Shown: positions 50,444 through 59,631, numbered from the stretch's first letter. The stretch: DNA of 64,000 bases from Bowmanella dokdonensis (GCF_017254865.1 NZ_JAFKCV010000017.1:1-64000), one strand, 5' to 3'. Notes: generated by a model not told the origin, from the letters alone. Program-made: numbers and translations.

Positions 50444-51469
50444 CTAATCCCCCTGTTCTTGCATAAACACCGGGAAGCCGTTGGCATCCCAGTAAATGGC
50501 GCGGGCACGGGCGTGGCGGTTGGGGTCCGTCAGCGGCGTGCCTTGCAGTTCCTGATAGTCGCGGCTGTGGTAAATCATCAAATCCGTGCTGCCGTCCTCG
50601 GCCAGCACAAAACTGTTGTGGCCCGGCCCATAGCGGCCAAGGCGTTCATTAGTGCTAAACACAGGATCAGGGGACTTGTGCCAACTGTCGGCATCCAGCA
50701 AGTCTGCATCTGCATCGGCCCACAGCAGGCCCATGGCATAGCGATCATCGGTGGCGCCGGCCGAATAGGTCATAAACACCTTGCCGTTACGCACCAGTAC
50801 CGCTGCCCCTTCATTTACCTTATAACCCTGTATCTCCCAGTCCAGGGTAGGCTCACTGATTTTAACAATGGGAGCCTTGACCGAGGTGGGACTGTCCATC
50901 TCGGCAATCCACAGGGCCGAGTTATAGCTGCGCTCGGCATTTTGCTGGGCCCAGACCAGATAACGTTTACCCCCATGTTCAAAGGTGGTGGCATCCAAGG
51001 AAAAACTATCGATATGAGTGCTCAGCTGTCCCTCTTCCTGCCAGGTTCCTTGACTCGGATCCTCCGAGGGGTTAGACAGCACATACATACGGATACTGAA
51101 GGGTTTGGCTGCATCGCCCGCAGCAAAATACACATACCAGTTGCCGTCGATGCGGTGCAGTTCCGGCGCCCAGATATTGGCGCTCATGGGCCCTGAGGTT
51201 TTCTTTTGCCAGATCACTGTCGGCTCGGCCAGTTTCAGGTCGTTGAGCCGACAGGCACTTCGGATCTCAATCTGATCGAATTTTGGCGAGGTGCCGATAA
51301 ACTGATAACAACCCGTTGCCTCGTCCCTGACCAGGTAAGGGTCGGCCCGCTGCAATACGATGGGGTTGTCGATATTCAGGGATGGGTCGGCCTGCACGGC
51401 GCCACCGGCAAACAGTGCCAAGGGCAGCCACGCCCGGCGAACGCCGCGCAGGATATTTTTCTTTAACAT
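50444..51469 (-). CDS. secreted GH43-family arabinan-active glycosidase
   Basis: 341 aa from ATG 51469 behind AGGAGTTCACC. Signal peptide MLKKNILRGVRRAWLPLALFAGGAVQA. Five-bladed beta-propeller GH43 with the catalytic trio visible: base aspartate in VLQRADPYLV, pKa-modulating aspartate in SLDATTFEHGGKRYLVW, acid glutamate in VNEGAAVLVRNGKVFMTYSA. Similar in outline to the intracellular copy at 55042. Likely releases L-arabinose from arabinan or arabinoxylan side chains in the periplasm. Divergent from the endo-arabinanase gene with a shared operator. Confidence 0.88.
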   Translation of the reverse strand: MLKKNILRGVRRAWLPLALFAGGAVQADPSLNIDNPIVLQRADPYLVRDEATGCYQFIGTSPKFDQIEIRSACRLNDLKLAEPTVIWQKKTSGPMSANIWAPELHRIDGNWYVYFAAGDAAKPFSIRMYVLSNPSEDPSQGTWQEEGQLSTHIDSFSLDATTFEHGGKRYLVWAQQNAERSYNSALWIAEMDSPTSVKAPIVKISEPTLDWEIQGYKVNEGAAVLVRNGKVFMTYSAGATDDRYAMGLLWADADADLLDADSWHKSPDPVFSTNERLGRYGPGHNSFVLAEDGSTDLMIYHSRDYQELQGTPLTDPNRHARARAIYWDANGFPVFMQEQGD

Positions 51470-51509
51470 GGTGAACTCCTGTTTTGAGAAAGCCATCAAG
51501 ATATTGTTA

Positions 51510-51521
51510 ATATTGTATTAC
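51510..51521. promoter_or_regulatory. GntR-type operator candidate between the divergent GH43 genes
   Basis: Complement of ATATTGTATTAC matches the shared palindrome GTATTATAATAC at 9 of 12 positions; the weakest of the five sites. It lies in the 106-bp space between two divergent starts. Confidence 0.4.
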
Positions 51522-51575
51522 ATATATGCTAAAATCCCAATCGACAATTCGATCAGCAAGACAGGAAAAAGCCTG

Positions 51576-52598
51576 ATGAAACAGCGTACTAAACTAGCCG
51601 GTGCAATGTTGCTGGCATGGGGGCTGGGTGCCTGCGCCACGGCCAAACAGGTGGAAGTGCATGATCCTGTGATGACCAAAGAGGGTGACAGGTATTATGT
51701 GTTCAGCACGGGGCCCGGCATCACCTACTATGAATCCGAAGATCTTAAGCACTGGCGCCTGACCGGCCGGGTATTTGAACATGAGCCTAGCTGGGCCAGA
51801 CGCATTGCAGAGGGGTTCAACGGCCATCTGTGGGCACCGGATATTTACCACAAAGATGGCAAGTTCTATCTGTACTACTCGGTCTCAGCCTTTGGCAAGA
51901 ACACCTCAGGCATCGGTGTGACGGTCAACGAGACCCTGGATCCGGGATCACCGGATTACCGCTGGGTGGATCAGGGCATTGTGCTGCAGTCGGTGCCCAA
52001 CCGGGATCACTGGAATGCCATCGACCCGGCCATCATCGAGGATGAAAAAGGCAATGCCTGGATGAGCTTCGGTTCATTCTGGGAAGGCCTGAAACTGGTC
52101 AAACTGGACGACAGCCTGACCCGCCTGGCCGAACCGCAGGAATGGCACAGCATCGCCAAGCGTCCCGGCAATCCGCTGACGCCGGATGCCGATGCCGGTG
52201 AAGGGGCCATCGAGGCGCCCTTTATCTTTAAAAAAGGCGACTACTACTACCTGTTTGTGTCGTTCGACAAATGTTGCCGTGGTATGGACAGCGACTACAA
52301 AATCATGGTGGGCCGCAGCCAGTCCGTCACCGGCCCTTATCTGGACAAAGACGGCAAGTCCATGCTCGACGGGGGCGGTTCGCTGGTACTTGAGGGCAAT
52401 CAGAACTGGGTGGCCCTGGGTCATAACTCGGCTTACACCTTCGATGGCAAGGACTACCTGGTATTCCACGCCTATGAGACGGCCGACAATGCCCTGCAGA
52501 AACTGCGTATCCTGCCTATTAATTGGCAGGACGGCTGGCCGGAGGTGGATCCGGCTGACCTGAACCGCTTAAGCACGGTGCTTATGAGTGACAAGTGA
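51576..52598 (+). CDS. GH43 endo-arabinanase-type lipoprotein
   Basis: 340 aa from ATG 51576, chosen because it opens into a lipoprotein signal (MKQRTKLAGAMLLAWGLGAC, lipobox LGAC). GH43 propeller with VHDPVMTKEGDRYYVFSTG (base Asp), HWNAIDPAIIEDEKGNAWMSFGSFW (second Asp) and GAIEAPFIFKKGDYYYLFVSFDKCCRG (acid Glu), phrases characteristic of endo-alpha-1,5-L-arabinanases. The lipid anchor should hold it on the outer membrane, where it would cut arabinan into oligosaccharides for uptake. Ends before a bidirectional terminator. Confidence 0.9.
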   Translation: MKQRTKLAGAMLLAWGLGACATAKQVEVHDPVMTKEGDRYYVFSTGPGITYYESEDLKHWRLTGRVFEHEPSWARRIAEGFNGHLWAPDIYHKDGKFYLYYSVSAFGKNTSGIGVTVNETLDPGSPDYRWVDQGIVLQSVPNRDHWNAIDPAIIEDEKGNAWMSFGSFWEGLKLVKLDDSLTRLAEPQEWHSIAKRPGNPLTPDADAGEGAIEAPFIFKKGDYYYLFVSFDKCCRGMDSDYKIMVGRSQSVTGPYLDKDGKSMLDGGGSLVLEGNQNWVALGHNSAYTFDGKDYLVFHAYETADNALQKLRILPINWQDGWPEVDPADLNRLSTVLMSDK

Positions 52599-52621
52599 CG
52601 GGTAACAAGTGACAAGTGACC

Positions 52622-52653
52622 AAAAAGCGCATTGCTTGGCAATGCGCTTTTTT
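52622..52653. terminator. bidirectional terminator between endo-arabinanase and GH127 genes
   Basis: AAAAAGCGCATTG–CTTGG–CAATGCGCTTTTTT perfect stem with A/T tails on both sides between convergent genes. Confidence 0.85.
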
Positions 52654-52669
52654 AATTGGGAACAGTGGC

Positions 52670-55045
52670 TTACTGAGCCTTAAGCAGCCTGACCCCATAA
52701 ATGCCACCGGCAATGGAGCCGGGTTTGGCGATAAACTTCAGGGAATGCCCCCCCTGCCCCTGGCTGACCAGGGTTTCAGGCAGTGGATAATCCACCTCAT
52801 AGAAGCGGTCCCCTTTGTCTTTGAGGGTCACATCGGCAAGCTTGTGGCCGTTTAACCAGATCTCAAACCGGCGATTGGCGTCACCGCCGAAATACATCAG
52901 GCGCAATAACTTTGCCTCACGTTTTTCATCACTTAAGCGATAGCTGAACCAGTCACTGGCATCGCGCCAATGCACACCTTTGTTGACCCCGGCCCTGCTG
53001 CCTTCGCCCTTAAAGTCATGCTCGGCTTCGGGCTGCTGCTCGCCGGGATTGATCTGATCCAGGGTCTTGGCGACAAGTTCAGAGTGGGCCCGGGCCCGCT
53101 GTTTGGCCTGGCTCAGGAAATCCGGATACAAATCCGGGCTCATCTGAGGCCAGTAAAGCTGATAGCGGCTGTCGTGCAGGCGGAAAAACGGTATCAGCCT
53201 GACCAGATCAGACTGCTGGCCCGGCCTGCCAATCCCCTGGGTGGCGGCAAAGGCCAAAGGCTCGTCCTCCATGCGTTTTAAGCCGGCCAGAAAAGCCGAG
53301 GGCTCACCCACCATCATCGGCAGCGCCTCGGGCGGACACATGGGACCGGCGGCTATATGGCCCATGCGGCTGTCATCGGCGACAAAATCCAGTTTTTCGT
53401 TGGCAAAAGGCTGCACTTTGCTGGCCAGTACCACCGGGCCGTAGAGCACCGAGTAATAGTCGCTGCCATCCGGCAGTTGCTCCAGATAGGGTTCGGCGTC
53501 CAGGGACAGGCTGATTTCATCGCCTTGCTGCCATACCCGGGTCAGGGTCAGATAGCCGGCACGTCCTGCCTCTGCCTCGACTTGCTTGCCGTTTACCTTC
53601 ACCCTCATAGGTCGTCCGTCCAGCCAGCCTGGCTTTCGGATACTCAAGCTAAGCGACTGATCACCGGCCTCAAGCACCAGCAACTGCACGGCTTCACTAT
53701 CGGGAAAACCCGTACTCAGTGACAGGGACAACTGTTTGTCCTGCCAGCTCAGGCGCGACGGAATAAACAGATTAACCAGCAGTTCTGCATCATCATGGGC
53801 GTAAATCAGCTCGGCATATTTGCTGTGGTTCTCGATGCCAGAGCCCACGCAGCACCACATGGAGTCATGCACATTCGAGTACATCCGGTAGTGACCGGGT
53901 CGCATGGGGGTGAAATACACCAGGCCCCCATGCACCGGATGCTGGGATGAAAGAATATGGTTGTAGGTGGCCCGCTCGTAGTAATCCAGATAGCGGGGAT
54001 CTTCCGACTCGGCAAACAGCAGCTTGCTGAGTTTGAGCATATTGTAGGTGTTGCAGGTTTCCGGCCCTTCCACATCCTCCACCATGGGGGTGAAATCCGC
54101 CTCATCATGGAAATGTTCACGCACGCTGTTGCCGCCTATGGACACGGAGCGTTTCTGGGTCACAGTCTGCCAGAAAAACGCTGCCGCCTGTTGCCAATCC
54201 TCTTTGCCGCTGGCCCGCGCCACCCGCTGATAGCCGATGACTTTGGGGATCTGGGTATTGGCATGCAGGCCATTAAGCTTGTCCAGCTTCTCAAGCAGGG
54301 GATCCAGCACCAGGCGGTGTGAAAACCGCTCGGCCAGGATCAGGTAGGCCTCATCACCGCTAATCTCGTACAGGTCCACCAGCGTCTCATTCATGCCGCC
54401 ATGTTCTGCGATCAGCATGGTTTGCAACTGTGTATCGGAAAGCTTGGTGGTGAGGGTTTTCAGCCAGTTGCCCAGTGCCAGCAGCATCTGCCTGGCCTTG
54501 ACGCTGTGGCCCAGACGATGGGCATCCACCAGCCCGGCAAAGATCTTGTGCAGGTTATACCAGGGCACCCAGCGGTCGTTGAGACTGAACAGGTCGGCTT
54601 TGATCTGACCTTTTTGGATCTGCTGCCAGGCTTCGTTGCCATCCGGTATCCCCCCCAGATAGCCGTTGCCGTTGGTCTGCTGAGCCTTTTGCAACTCATC
54701 GATCATATAGTCCAGGCGTAATTTCAGCCTGGCGTCCCCGGTGGCGGCATAGGCCAGGCTCAGGGCCGACAGATAATGGCCGCCGATATGCCCATCCAGG
54801 CCCGTGCTCTCCCAGTTGCCGTAGGGCTCTGCCTTAGCCTGCATTCCTGCCTCACGCAGATAGGGCGCCAGCAGCCTGTCCGGTTCCATCGTCAACAGGT
54901 ATTGCACGTTCACCTTTTGGGCGTGGGCAAAGGGGCTCTCGGTGAGGCTGACTTGGTGTAAATCAAAAAGCTCTACCGCTGAAACCGGACCGGCTGCCAG
55001 GTACAAGGCCATGGCAGCCATGCTGTGCCTGATGCTGACCTTCAC
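52670..55045 (-). CDS. GH127-family beta-L-arabinofuranosidase
   Basis: 791 aa, GTG start overlapping the stop of the upstream GH43 gene (GTGA). N-terminal signal-like segment MKVSIRHSMAAMALYLAAGPVSA. The (alpha/alpha)6 barrel shows the DUF1680/GH127 landmarks: YLLTMEPDRLLAPYLREAG, GNWESTGLDGHIGGHYLSALSLAYAATG, VEDVEGPETCNTYNMLKLSK (catalytic and zinc-ligand Glu/Cys) and HDSMWCCVGSGIENHSKYAELIY (nucleophile/zinc cysteines). A C-terminal beta domain follows. Family members remove beta-1,2-linked L-arabinofuranose, as on extensin-type glycans, so the locus may handle more than plain arabinan. Confidence 0.92.
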   Translation of the reverse strand: MKVSIRHSMAAMALYLAAGPVSAVELFDLHQVSLTESPFAHAQKVNVQYLLTMEPDRLLAPYLREAGMQAKAEPYGNWESTGLDGHIGGHYLSALSLAYAATGDARLKLRLDYMIDELQKAQQTNGNGYLGGIPDGNEAWQQIQKGQIKADLFSLNDRWVPWYNLHKIFAGLVDAHRLGHSVKARQMLLALGNWLKTLTTKLSDTQLQTMLIAEHGGMNETLVDLYEISGDEAYLILAERFSHRLVLDPLLEKLDKLNGLHANTQIPKVIGYQRVARASGKEDWQQAAAFFWQTVTQKRSVSIGGNSVREHFHDEADFTPMVEDVEGPETCNTYNMLKLSKLLFAESEDPRYLDYYERATYNHILSSQHPVHGGLVYFTPMRPGHYRMYSNVHDSMWCCVGSGIENHSKYAELIYAHDDAELLVNLFIPSRLSWQDKQLSLSLSTGFPDSEAVQLLVLEAGDQSLSLSIRKPGWLDGRPMRVKVNGKQVEAEAGRAGYLTLTRVWQQGDEISLSLDAEPYLEQLPDGSDYYSVLYGPVVLASKVQPFANEKLDFVADDSRMGHIAAGPMCPPEALPMMVGEPSAFLAGLKRMEDEPLAFAATQGIGRPGQQSDLVRLIPFFRLHDSRYQLYWPQMSPDLYPDFLSQAKQRARAHSELVAKTLDQINPGEQQPEAEHDFKGEGSRAGVNKGVHWRDASDWFSYRLSDEKREAKLLRLMYFGGDANRRFEIWLNGHKLADVTLKDKGDRFYEVDYPLPETLVSQGQGGHSLKFIAKPGSIAGGIYGVRLLKAQ

Positions 55046-55986
55046 GGCTGGCCGGGACGACCGAAGTCCGGCATGCCGTCCTTATCCCACTCGATCGTCT
55101 TGATAAAGGTATGGCGATCCGGATTCCACAGGGGATCCCCTTCAATTTGAGTGTACTGGCGGGCGTGATAGACCAATATATCTTCGCCGTTCTCACCCTG
55201 GGTAAAGCTGTTGTGGCCGGGGCCGAACATCTTCAGTTCACTGTGGGTCTGGAACACGGGTTGGTCCGACTTGGTCCAACTGGCAGGATCCAGCAAATCG
55301 GCGTTTTCATCGGCCCATAACAGACCCAGACAATAGTTTTCGTCGGTGGCGCTGGCCGAATAGCTGATAAACACCCGGCCATGGCCCTTGATCACCGCCG
55401 GTCCCTCATTGACCCAGAAACCGCGGATTTCCCAGTCCAGTTCCGGCTTGGTCAGCATCACCGGCTGGCCCTTGATGCGGGTCGGGGTATCCATCTCGGC
55501 AATATACAGATTGGAGTTGCCGCGGATCCCCGGGCCTTTTTGCGCCCACAGGTAATAGAGCGCGCCCTTGTGGGTAAAGGTGGTGGCATCCAGACAGAAG
55601 GTATCCATGCCGGTGTCAATCTGGCCACAGAACTGCCAGTCCCCTTGCAGGGGATTGGCCGCTTCGGTCTTGATGGCATACATACGGTGCTGGAACAGCT
55701 CATCCTTGATTTCGCGACTGGGGGCAGCGGCAAAATACACATACCAGGCGCCCTGGTTGAAATGGATCTCGGGGGCCCAAATCAGCTCCGAATAGGCACC
55801 GCTGTCCGGCTTCTTCCACACCATAAGGGACTGTGCCTCAGCCAGGCCCTCAAGGGTTGTGCTGCGGCGAAGTTCAATGCCGTCATAGGCCGGTACCGAC
55901 GCAGTAAAGTAGTAATAACCGTCGCTGTGCTTATGGATAAATGGGTCGGCACGCTGCGGGATCAAAGGTTGATTGGTATTGAGCAT
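55042..55986 (-). CDS. intracellular GH43-family alpha-L-arabinofuranosidase
   Basis: 314 aa, no signal peptide. Catalytic residues: LIPQRADPFIHKHSDGYYYF (base Asp), FCLDATTFTHKGALYYLWAQ (second Asp), WVNEGPAVIKGHGRVFISYSA (acid Glu). Closely similar in outline to the secreted GH43 at 50444, suggesting a duplicated pair split between compartments. It starts 6 bp after the transporter gene and overlaps the GH127 gene, so import and cleavage of arabino-oligosaccharides are cotranscribed. Confidence 0.9.
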   Translation of the reverse strand: MLNTNQPLIPQRADPFIHKHSDGYYYFTASVPAYDGIELRRSTTLEGLAEAQSLMVWKKPDSGAYSELIWAPEIHFNQGAWYVYFAAAPSREIKDELFQHRMYAIKTEAANPLQGDWQFCGQIDTGMDTFCLDATTFTHKGALYYLWAQKGPGIRGNSNLYIAEMDTPTRIKGQPVMLTKPELDWEIRGFWVNEGPAVIKGHGRVFISYSASATDENYCLGLLWADENADLLDPASWTKSDQPVFQTHSELKMFGPGHNSFTQGENGEDILVYHARQYTQIEGDPLWNPDRHTFIKTIEWDKDGMPDFGRPGQP

Positions 55987-55992
55987 CTGTCA

Positions 55993-57393
55993 CTAGACTC
56001 CAGTGGCGATCTTGGTTTGCGGGGAAGCCGGGCCGTCCTGGTGTGGGTCGTGCATTTTCACGTTCAGGGTTTCCAGCAGGCGGCGGTACTCGTCATCAGT
56101 GATGCGATAGCGTTTCATCAGCGCCCCCACCAGATAATGGAACAGGCCGGGAATAATGGTCAGCATCAGGGCGATGCCGGTCAGGGTAAATTCACTCTGC
56201 GCCTGCTCGGGTACGTAATCAAAATAGGTCAGCAACCAGCCCACCACACCGCCGGCCAGACCCATGCCCGCCTTCTGACAGAAGGAAATACCGCCGAAGG
56301 ACAAACCCGCCACCCGCTTACCGGTCTTACTCTCGCCGTAGTCCACCGCTTCGGCAATGGCCGACCAGAAGATAGGCGCATGCAAATCCACCACAAAGGA
56401 AATTAAAAAGAACAACACAAAGGCCAGCAACATGTCGCCGGGCTGCACCAGGAAAAACATGGCCAGACTTAAAAAACCCACTGCCATCTGACTGTACTTA
56501 AAGAGTTTAACCTTACAGTAGCGCTTGGTGATCCAGGTGGACGCCACCATGGCCAGGATCGCCGCACCGACGCCGGTGGAGAGGAACAAGGACTGTACGG
56601 TGGAATCGCCACCCAGGTAATATTTTGCATAGTAAAGCGCCACCGAACCCCGCACCACATAACCTATGGTGCCCAGCACACAGACGCCGCACAGCACCAG
56701 CCACTGATCGTTTTTCACCAGCAGGGCCAGTTGCTGTTTGAGCGGCTTTTCTTCCACCTTGTGCTCCAGCCGCTCGGTGGTGGAAAAGAAACAGAACAGA
56801 AACAGCAGCACGGCCATGGCCGCCATCAGGCCCATGGCACTCTGGTAGCCGGCAGCGGCATTGCCCTGCCAGTGATCGGCGCCGGCCATCATAGGCACGA
56901 TAATAGTGACGAGGAAAGCGGCAATCTTGGCGAAGAACAACCGGTAGCCGTTGGCTGACAGGCGTTCCTTGGGATCATCCGTCAGCACCCCGATCAGCGA
57001 GATATAAGGAATCGTTACGGCGGTAAACATCAGCGTGACGAAAATGTAGGTGGAATAGGCCCAAACCAGCTTGCTGTTGTAGTCGGCGTCCGGGGTGGAA
57101 AAGGTCAGGAATACGGACAGGCCGAAGGGCACGGACAGAAACAGAAAATAAGGACGGTAGCGGCCCCAGCGGGTGGTATAACGGTCGGTGATCATGCCCA
57201 TCAGCGGGTCGGTGACCGCATCCAGAATGCGCACCAGCAGGAACATCAGCGCCATGTCCGAAGGCTTAAGTCCAAACACGTCGGTATAGAAAAAGGTAAT
57301 GATCAACATCATTGACGAGATCACGACGTTGACCGCCATATCACCGGCGCCGAAGCCGATCTTCTCAAAGTGGGACAATTTATACTGGGTCAT
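55993..57393 (-). CDS. GPH-family (MFS) glycoside:cation symporter
   Basis: 466 aa from ATG 57393 (MTQYKLSHFEKIGFGAGDMAVNVVIS), chosen because it matches the family's cytoplasmic start; the upstream 32 residues are not conserved-looking. Twelve TM helices; family phrases include FFYTDVFGLKPSDMALMFLLVRILDAVTDPLMGMITDRYTTRWGRYRPY and FWSAIAEAVDYGESKTGKRVAGLSFGGISFCQKAGMGLAGGVVG. GPH members such as MelB and XylP carry glycosides with Na+ or H+. Cotranscribed with GH43 and GH127, so it should import arabino-oligosaccharides or arabinobiose. Confidence 0.9.
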   Translation of the reverse strand: MTQYKLSHFEKIGFGAGDMAVNVVISSMMLIITFFYTDVFGLKPSDMALMFLLVRILDAVTDPLMGMITDRYTTRWGRYRPYFLFLSVPFGLSVFLTFSTPDADYNSKLVWAYSTYIFVTLMFTAVTIPYISLIGVLTDDPKERLSANGYRLFFAKIAAFLVTIIVPMMAGADHWQGNAAAGYQSAMGLMAAMAVLLFLFCFFSTTERLEHKVEEKPLKQQLALLVKNDQWLVLCGVCVLGTIGYVVRGSVALYYAKYYLGGDSTVQSLFLSTGVGAAILAMVASTWITKRYCKVKLFKYSQMAVGFLSLAMFFLVQPGDMLLAFVLFFLISFVVDLHAPIFWSAIAEAVDYGESKTGKRVAGLSFGGISFCQKAGMGLAGGVVGWLLTYFDYVPEQAQSEFTLTGIALMLTIIPGLFHYLVGALMKRYRITDDEYRRLLETLNVKMHDPHQDGPASPQTKIATGV

Positions 57394-57463
57394 GGCGCTG
57401 CTTCCGTCGGCGGGACAGGTGGTAACATTGTCACCAGCCGTTAACAAATTCGATACATAGATA

Positions 57464-57475
57464 ATATTATCATAC
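57464..57475. promoter_or_regulatory. GntR-type operator candidate before the GPH symporter operon
   Basis: The minus strand reads GTATGATAATAT, 10 of 12 matches to GTATTATAATAC, 71 bp before the symporter start. Confidence 0.5.
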
Positions 57476-57540
57476 CATTTGTATGACAATCTCTTTCTGC
57501 ACTGATTTTGCCGTTCTCATCAGCAGGGCCAGCAACAGAC

Positions 57541-58317
57541 TCAGTCGAATTTTCTGCGAAAGGCCGTAGGCGATTCGCCAAATTCGCGCAGGAACTGGCG
57601 GCTGAAGTAGTTGGGATCCTCGAAGCCGGACTGTTCGGCCACCAGATAGATCGGCAGGTCGGTTTCTACCAGCCGCCGACGGGCCTGATCCAGCCTGAGC
57701 TGGGTAATGAGCTGTTTGGGCGTCTTGCCCAGTACCTTGCGAAAGCGCCTTTCCAGCGCACTGACCGACAAATGGCTCTGGCTGGCCAGATCGGCTATAT
57801 GGATGGGGCGAGTCAGATTATTCTTGATGAATTCCATCGGTTTTTGAATGCTGTCCAGGGGCCCGAGCATCACCGAAGTCTTATGCAAATGCCGGGAAAT
57901 GCCGCAGGTGCCCACCGGGTTACCCTGCTGATCATACAACGGACGCTTGCTGGTGGAGAACCAGTGCAGTTCGCCATTGGGCAGCACGTTAATCTCCAGG
58001 CGCTGGTTCAGCCTGTCCCCCTGCAGGACTTTTTGGTCGTCGGCGATAAACTGACGGGCAATATGCCTGGGAGCAAAGTCGTTGTCCGTCAGGCCGACCG
58101 CCTGATCCAGCCGACCCAGGCCGGTATGCTCCAAAAAGGCCCGGTTCGCATATTGTATCCGGCTGCCGGCATCCTTTATCCAGACCAGCACGTCGGTTAA
58201 TAAATCATACATTTGCAACCACTGTGCCGCGGGCATGGTCTGCAGAAAGTGGATGGACTGCGCCGGTAGCGCATTGATGGCGGAAGATTTCAAATTCGAC
58301 TGTCTCTGTTTCTTCAA
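57541..58317 (-). CDS. AraC-family regulator with N-terminal PAS sensor
   Basis: 258 aa from a TTG start; ATG 58236 is an alternative. Residues ~40–150 are a PAS/PAC fold (LTDVLVWIKDAGSRIQYANRAFLEHTG, LGRLDQAVGLTDNDF, GTCGISRHLH), the C-terminal ~100 the double HTH (IADLASQSHLSVSALERRFRKVLGKTPKQLITQLRLDQARRRL and VAEQSGFEDPNYFSRQFLREFGESPTAFRRKF). PAS–AraC proteins of this kind regulate sugar catabolic genes. It is divergent from the Gfo/Idh operon, with a tandem site suiting AraC binding in between. Confidence 0.88.
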   Translation of the reverse strand: MKKQRQSNLKSSAINALPAQSIHFLQTMPAAQWLQMYDLLTDVLVWIKDAGSRIQYANRAFLEHTGLGRLDQAVGLTDNDFAPRHIARQFIADDQKVLQGDRLNQRLEINVLPNGELHWFSTSKRPLYDQQGNPVGTCGISRHLHKTSVMLGPLDSIQKPMEFIKNNLTRPIHIADLASQSHLSVSALERRFRKVLGKTPKQLITQLRLDQARRRLVETDLPIYLVAEQSGFEDPNYFSRQFLREFGESPTAFRRKFD

Positions 58318-58363
58318 CTAGTGATACTGACTCGGGTCTGATTTCAGACACAAATGGCTTGCG

Positions 58364-58398
58364 CCGATTTTGTGCTAGATATGACCGATTCTGTTCTA
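58364..58398. promoter_or_regulatory. tandem AraC-type operator before the Gfo/Idh operon
   Basis: CCGATTTTGTGCTA (58364–58377) and CCGATTCTGTTCTA (58385–58398) match at 12 of 14 positions and start 21 bp apart, two helical turns, the arrangement AraC-family dimers favour. It lies between the PAS–AraC gene and the operon it likely controls. Confidence 0.55.
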
Positions 58399-58458
58399 AC
58401 GGTTCGACTGGTGCAAGAATAACATTTTATTAACAGTTTCAGAGTGGGTGAATCACAT

Positions 58459-59631
58459 ATGCACAAAATCAGGATGGGCATGGTCGGCGGAGGCCCGGAT
58501 GCCTTTATTGGAGCCGTCCACCGTATGGCTGCCAATCTGGACGGCAAGATCGAACTGGTCTGCGGCGCCTTCAGTCGAAGCGCAGACAAGTCCCGGCAAA
58601 TGAGCCGCCAACTCGCCCTGGCGCCCGGTCGCTGCTATGCAGATTACAAACAAATGTTCGAACAGGAAAGCTGGTTGCCCGCCGATCAGCGCATGGAATT
58701 TGTCAGTATTGTCACGCCCAACCACCTGCATTTTGAGGTGGCAAAACTGGCCCTTGAGGCCGGCTTCCATGTTCTGTGCGACAAGCCCGCCACCCTGACG
58801 CTGGATGAAGCCAGGCAACTGGCCGAGATCCGGCAGCAAAGCGGCTGCCTGTACGCCCTCACCCATACCTATACCGGTTATCCCATGGTGGTGGCGGCCC
58901 GGGAGCTGGTCGCCAGGGGGGAGCTGGGCCGCATCCGTAAAGTAGTGGTGGAGTACCACCAGGGCTGGCTGGCCGATACCAATGCGAGCCTGGGTAAACA
59001 GGCTGCCTGGCGTCTGGATCCGGCCCAGGCCGGGGTGAGTTGCTGCATGGCAGATATCGGCGTGCACGCAGCCAATCTGGCTGAATTCATCTGCAACGAC
59101 GAGATAGAACAGCTCAGCGCAGACCTGGGCGCAAGCGCCGGGAGAGTGCTGGACGATGACGGCGTAGTCATGCTGCGTTTTGCCGGCGGCGCCCGGGGCT
59201 TGCTCAGCGCCAGTCAGATTGCGGTCGGCGAGGAAAACGATCTGCGTATCAGGGTCTACGGGGAAAAGGCCTCGCTGGACTGGTCGCAGCAGGAGCCCAA
59301 CAGCCTCAGGCTGATGCACGCCAACAAGCCACTGGAAATACTGCGCACCGCCACCCCCCAAGCTGCCGCTCTTGGCGGTATCACCCGCACGCCGCCGGGT
59401 CACCCGGAGGGTTATCTGGAAGCCTTTGCCAACCTGTACCGGCAGTTTGCCGAACAGGTGGAGGCCAGACGTAAACAGGGATTACCGGGTAAGAATACGT
59501 TGCCGGGTATACGCGAGGCTCTGCGCGGCATGGCCTTTATCGAAACCGTGGTGGCGGCCAGTGCGTCACAGCAAAAATGGCATCCTCTGCCTGATCTGAC
59601 CCAAGAGTCCAACCGGGGAGAAAGCGCATGA
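58459..59631 (+). CDS. Gfo/Idh/MocA-family oxidoreductase
   Basis: 390 aa from ATG 58459 (MHKIRMGMVGGGPDAFIGAVHRMAA). Rossmann domain with MGMVGGG, VSIVTPNHLHFEVAKLALEAGFHVLCDKPATLTLDEA containing the catalytic-type lysine (CDKP) and, in the second domain, GVSCCMADIGVHAANLAEF (the metal-free His of DIGxH). The family oxidises or reduces sugar ring positions, often C3 or C1, with a tightly bound NAD(H). First gene of the cluster; its stop overlaps the next start by 4 bases. Substrate inferred to be a 3-keto-sugar-type intermediate. Confidence 0.85.
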   Translation: MHKIRMGMVGGGPDAFIGAVHRMAANLDGKIELVCGAFSRSADKSRQMSRQLALAPGRCYADYKQMFEQESWLPADQRMEFVSIVTPNHLHFEVAKLALEAGFHVLCDKPATLTLDEARQLAEIRQQSGCLYALTHTYTGYPMVVAARELVARGELGRIRKVVVEYHQGWLADTNASLGKQAAWRLDPAQAGVSCCMADIGVHAANLAEFICNDEIEQLSADLGASAGRVLDDDGVVMLRFAGGARGLLSASQIAVGEENDLRIRVYGEKASLDWSQQEPNSLRLMHANKPLEILRTATPQAAALGGITRTPPGHPEGYLEAFANLYRQFAEQVEARRKQGLPGKNTLPGIREALRGMAFIETVVAASASQQKWHPLPDLTQESNRGESA

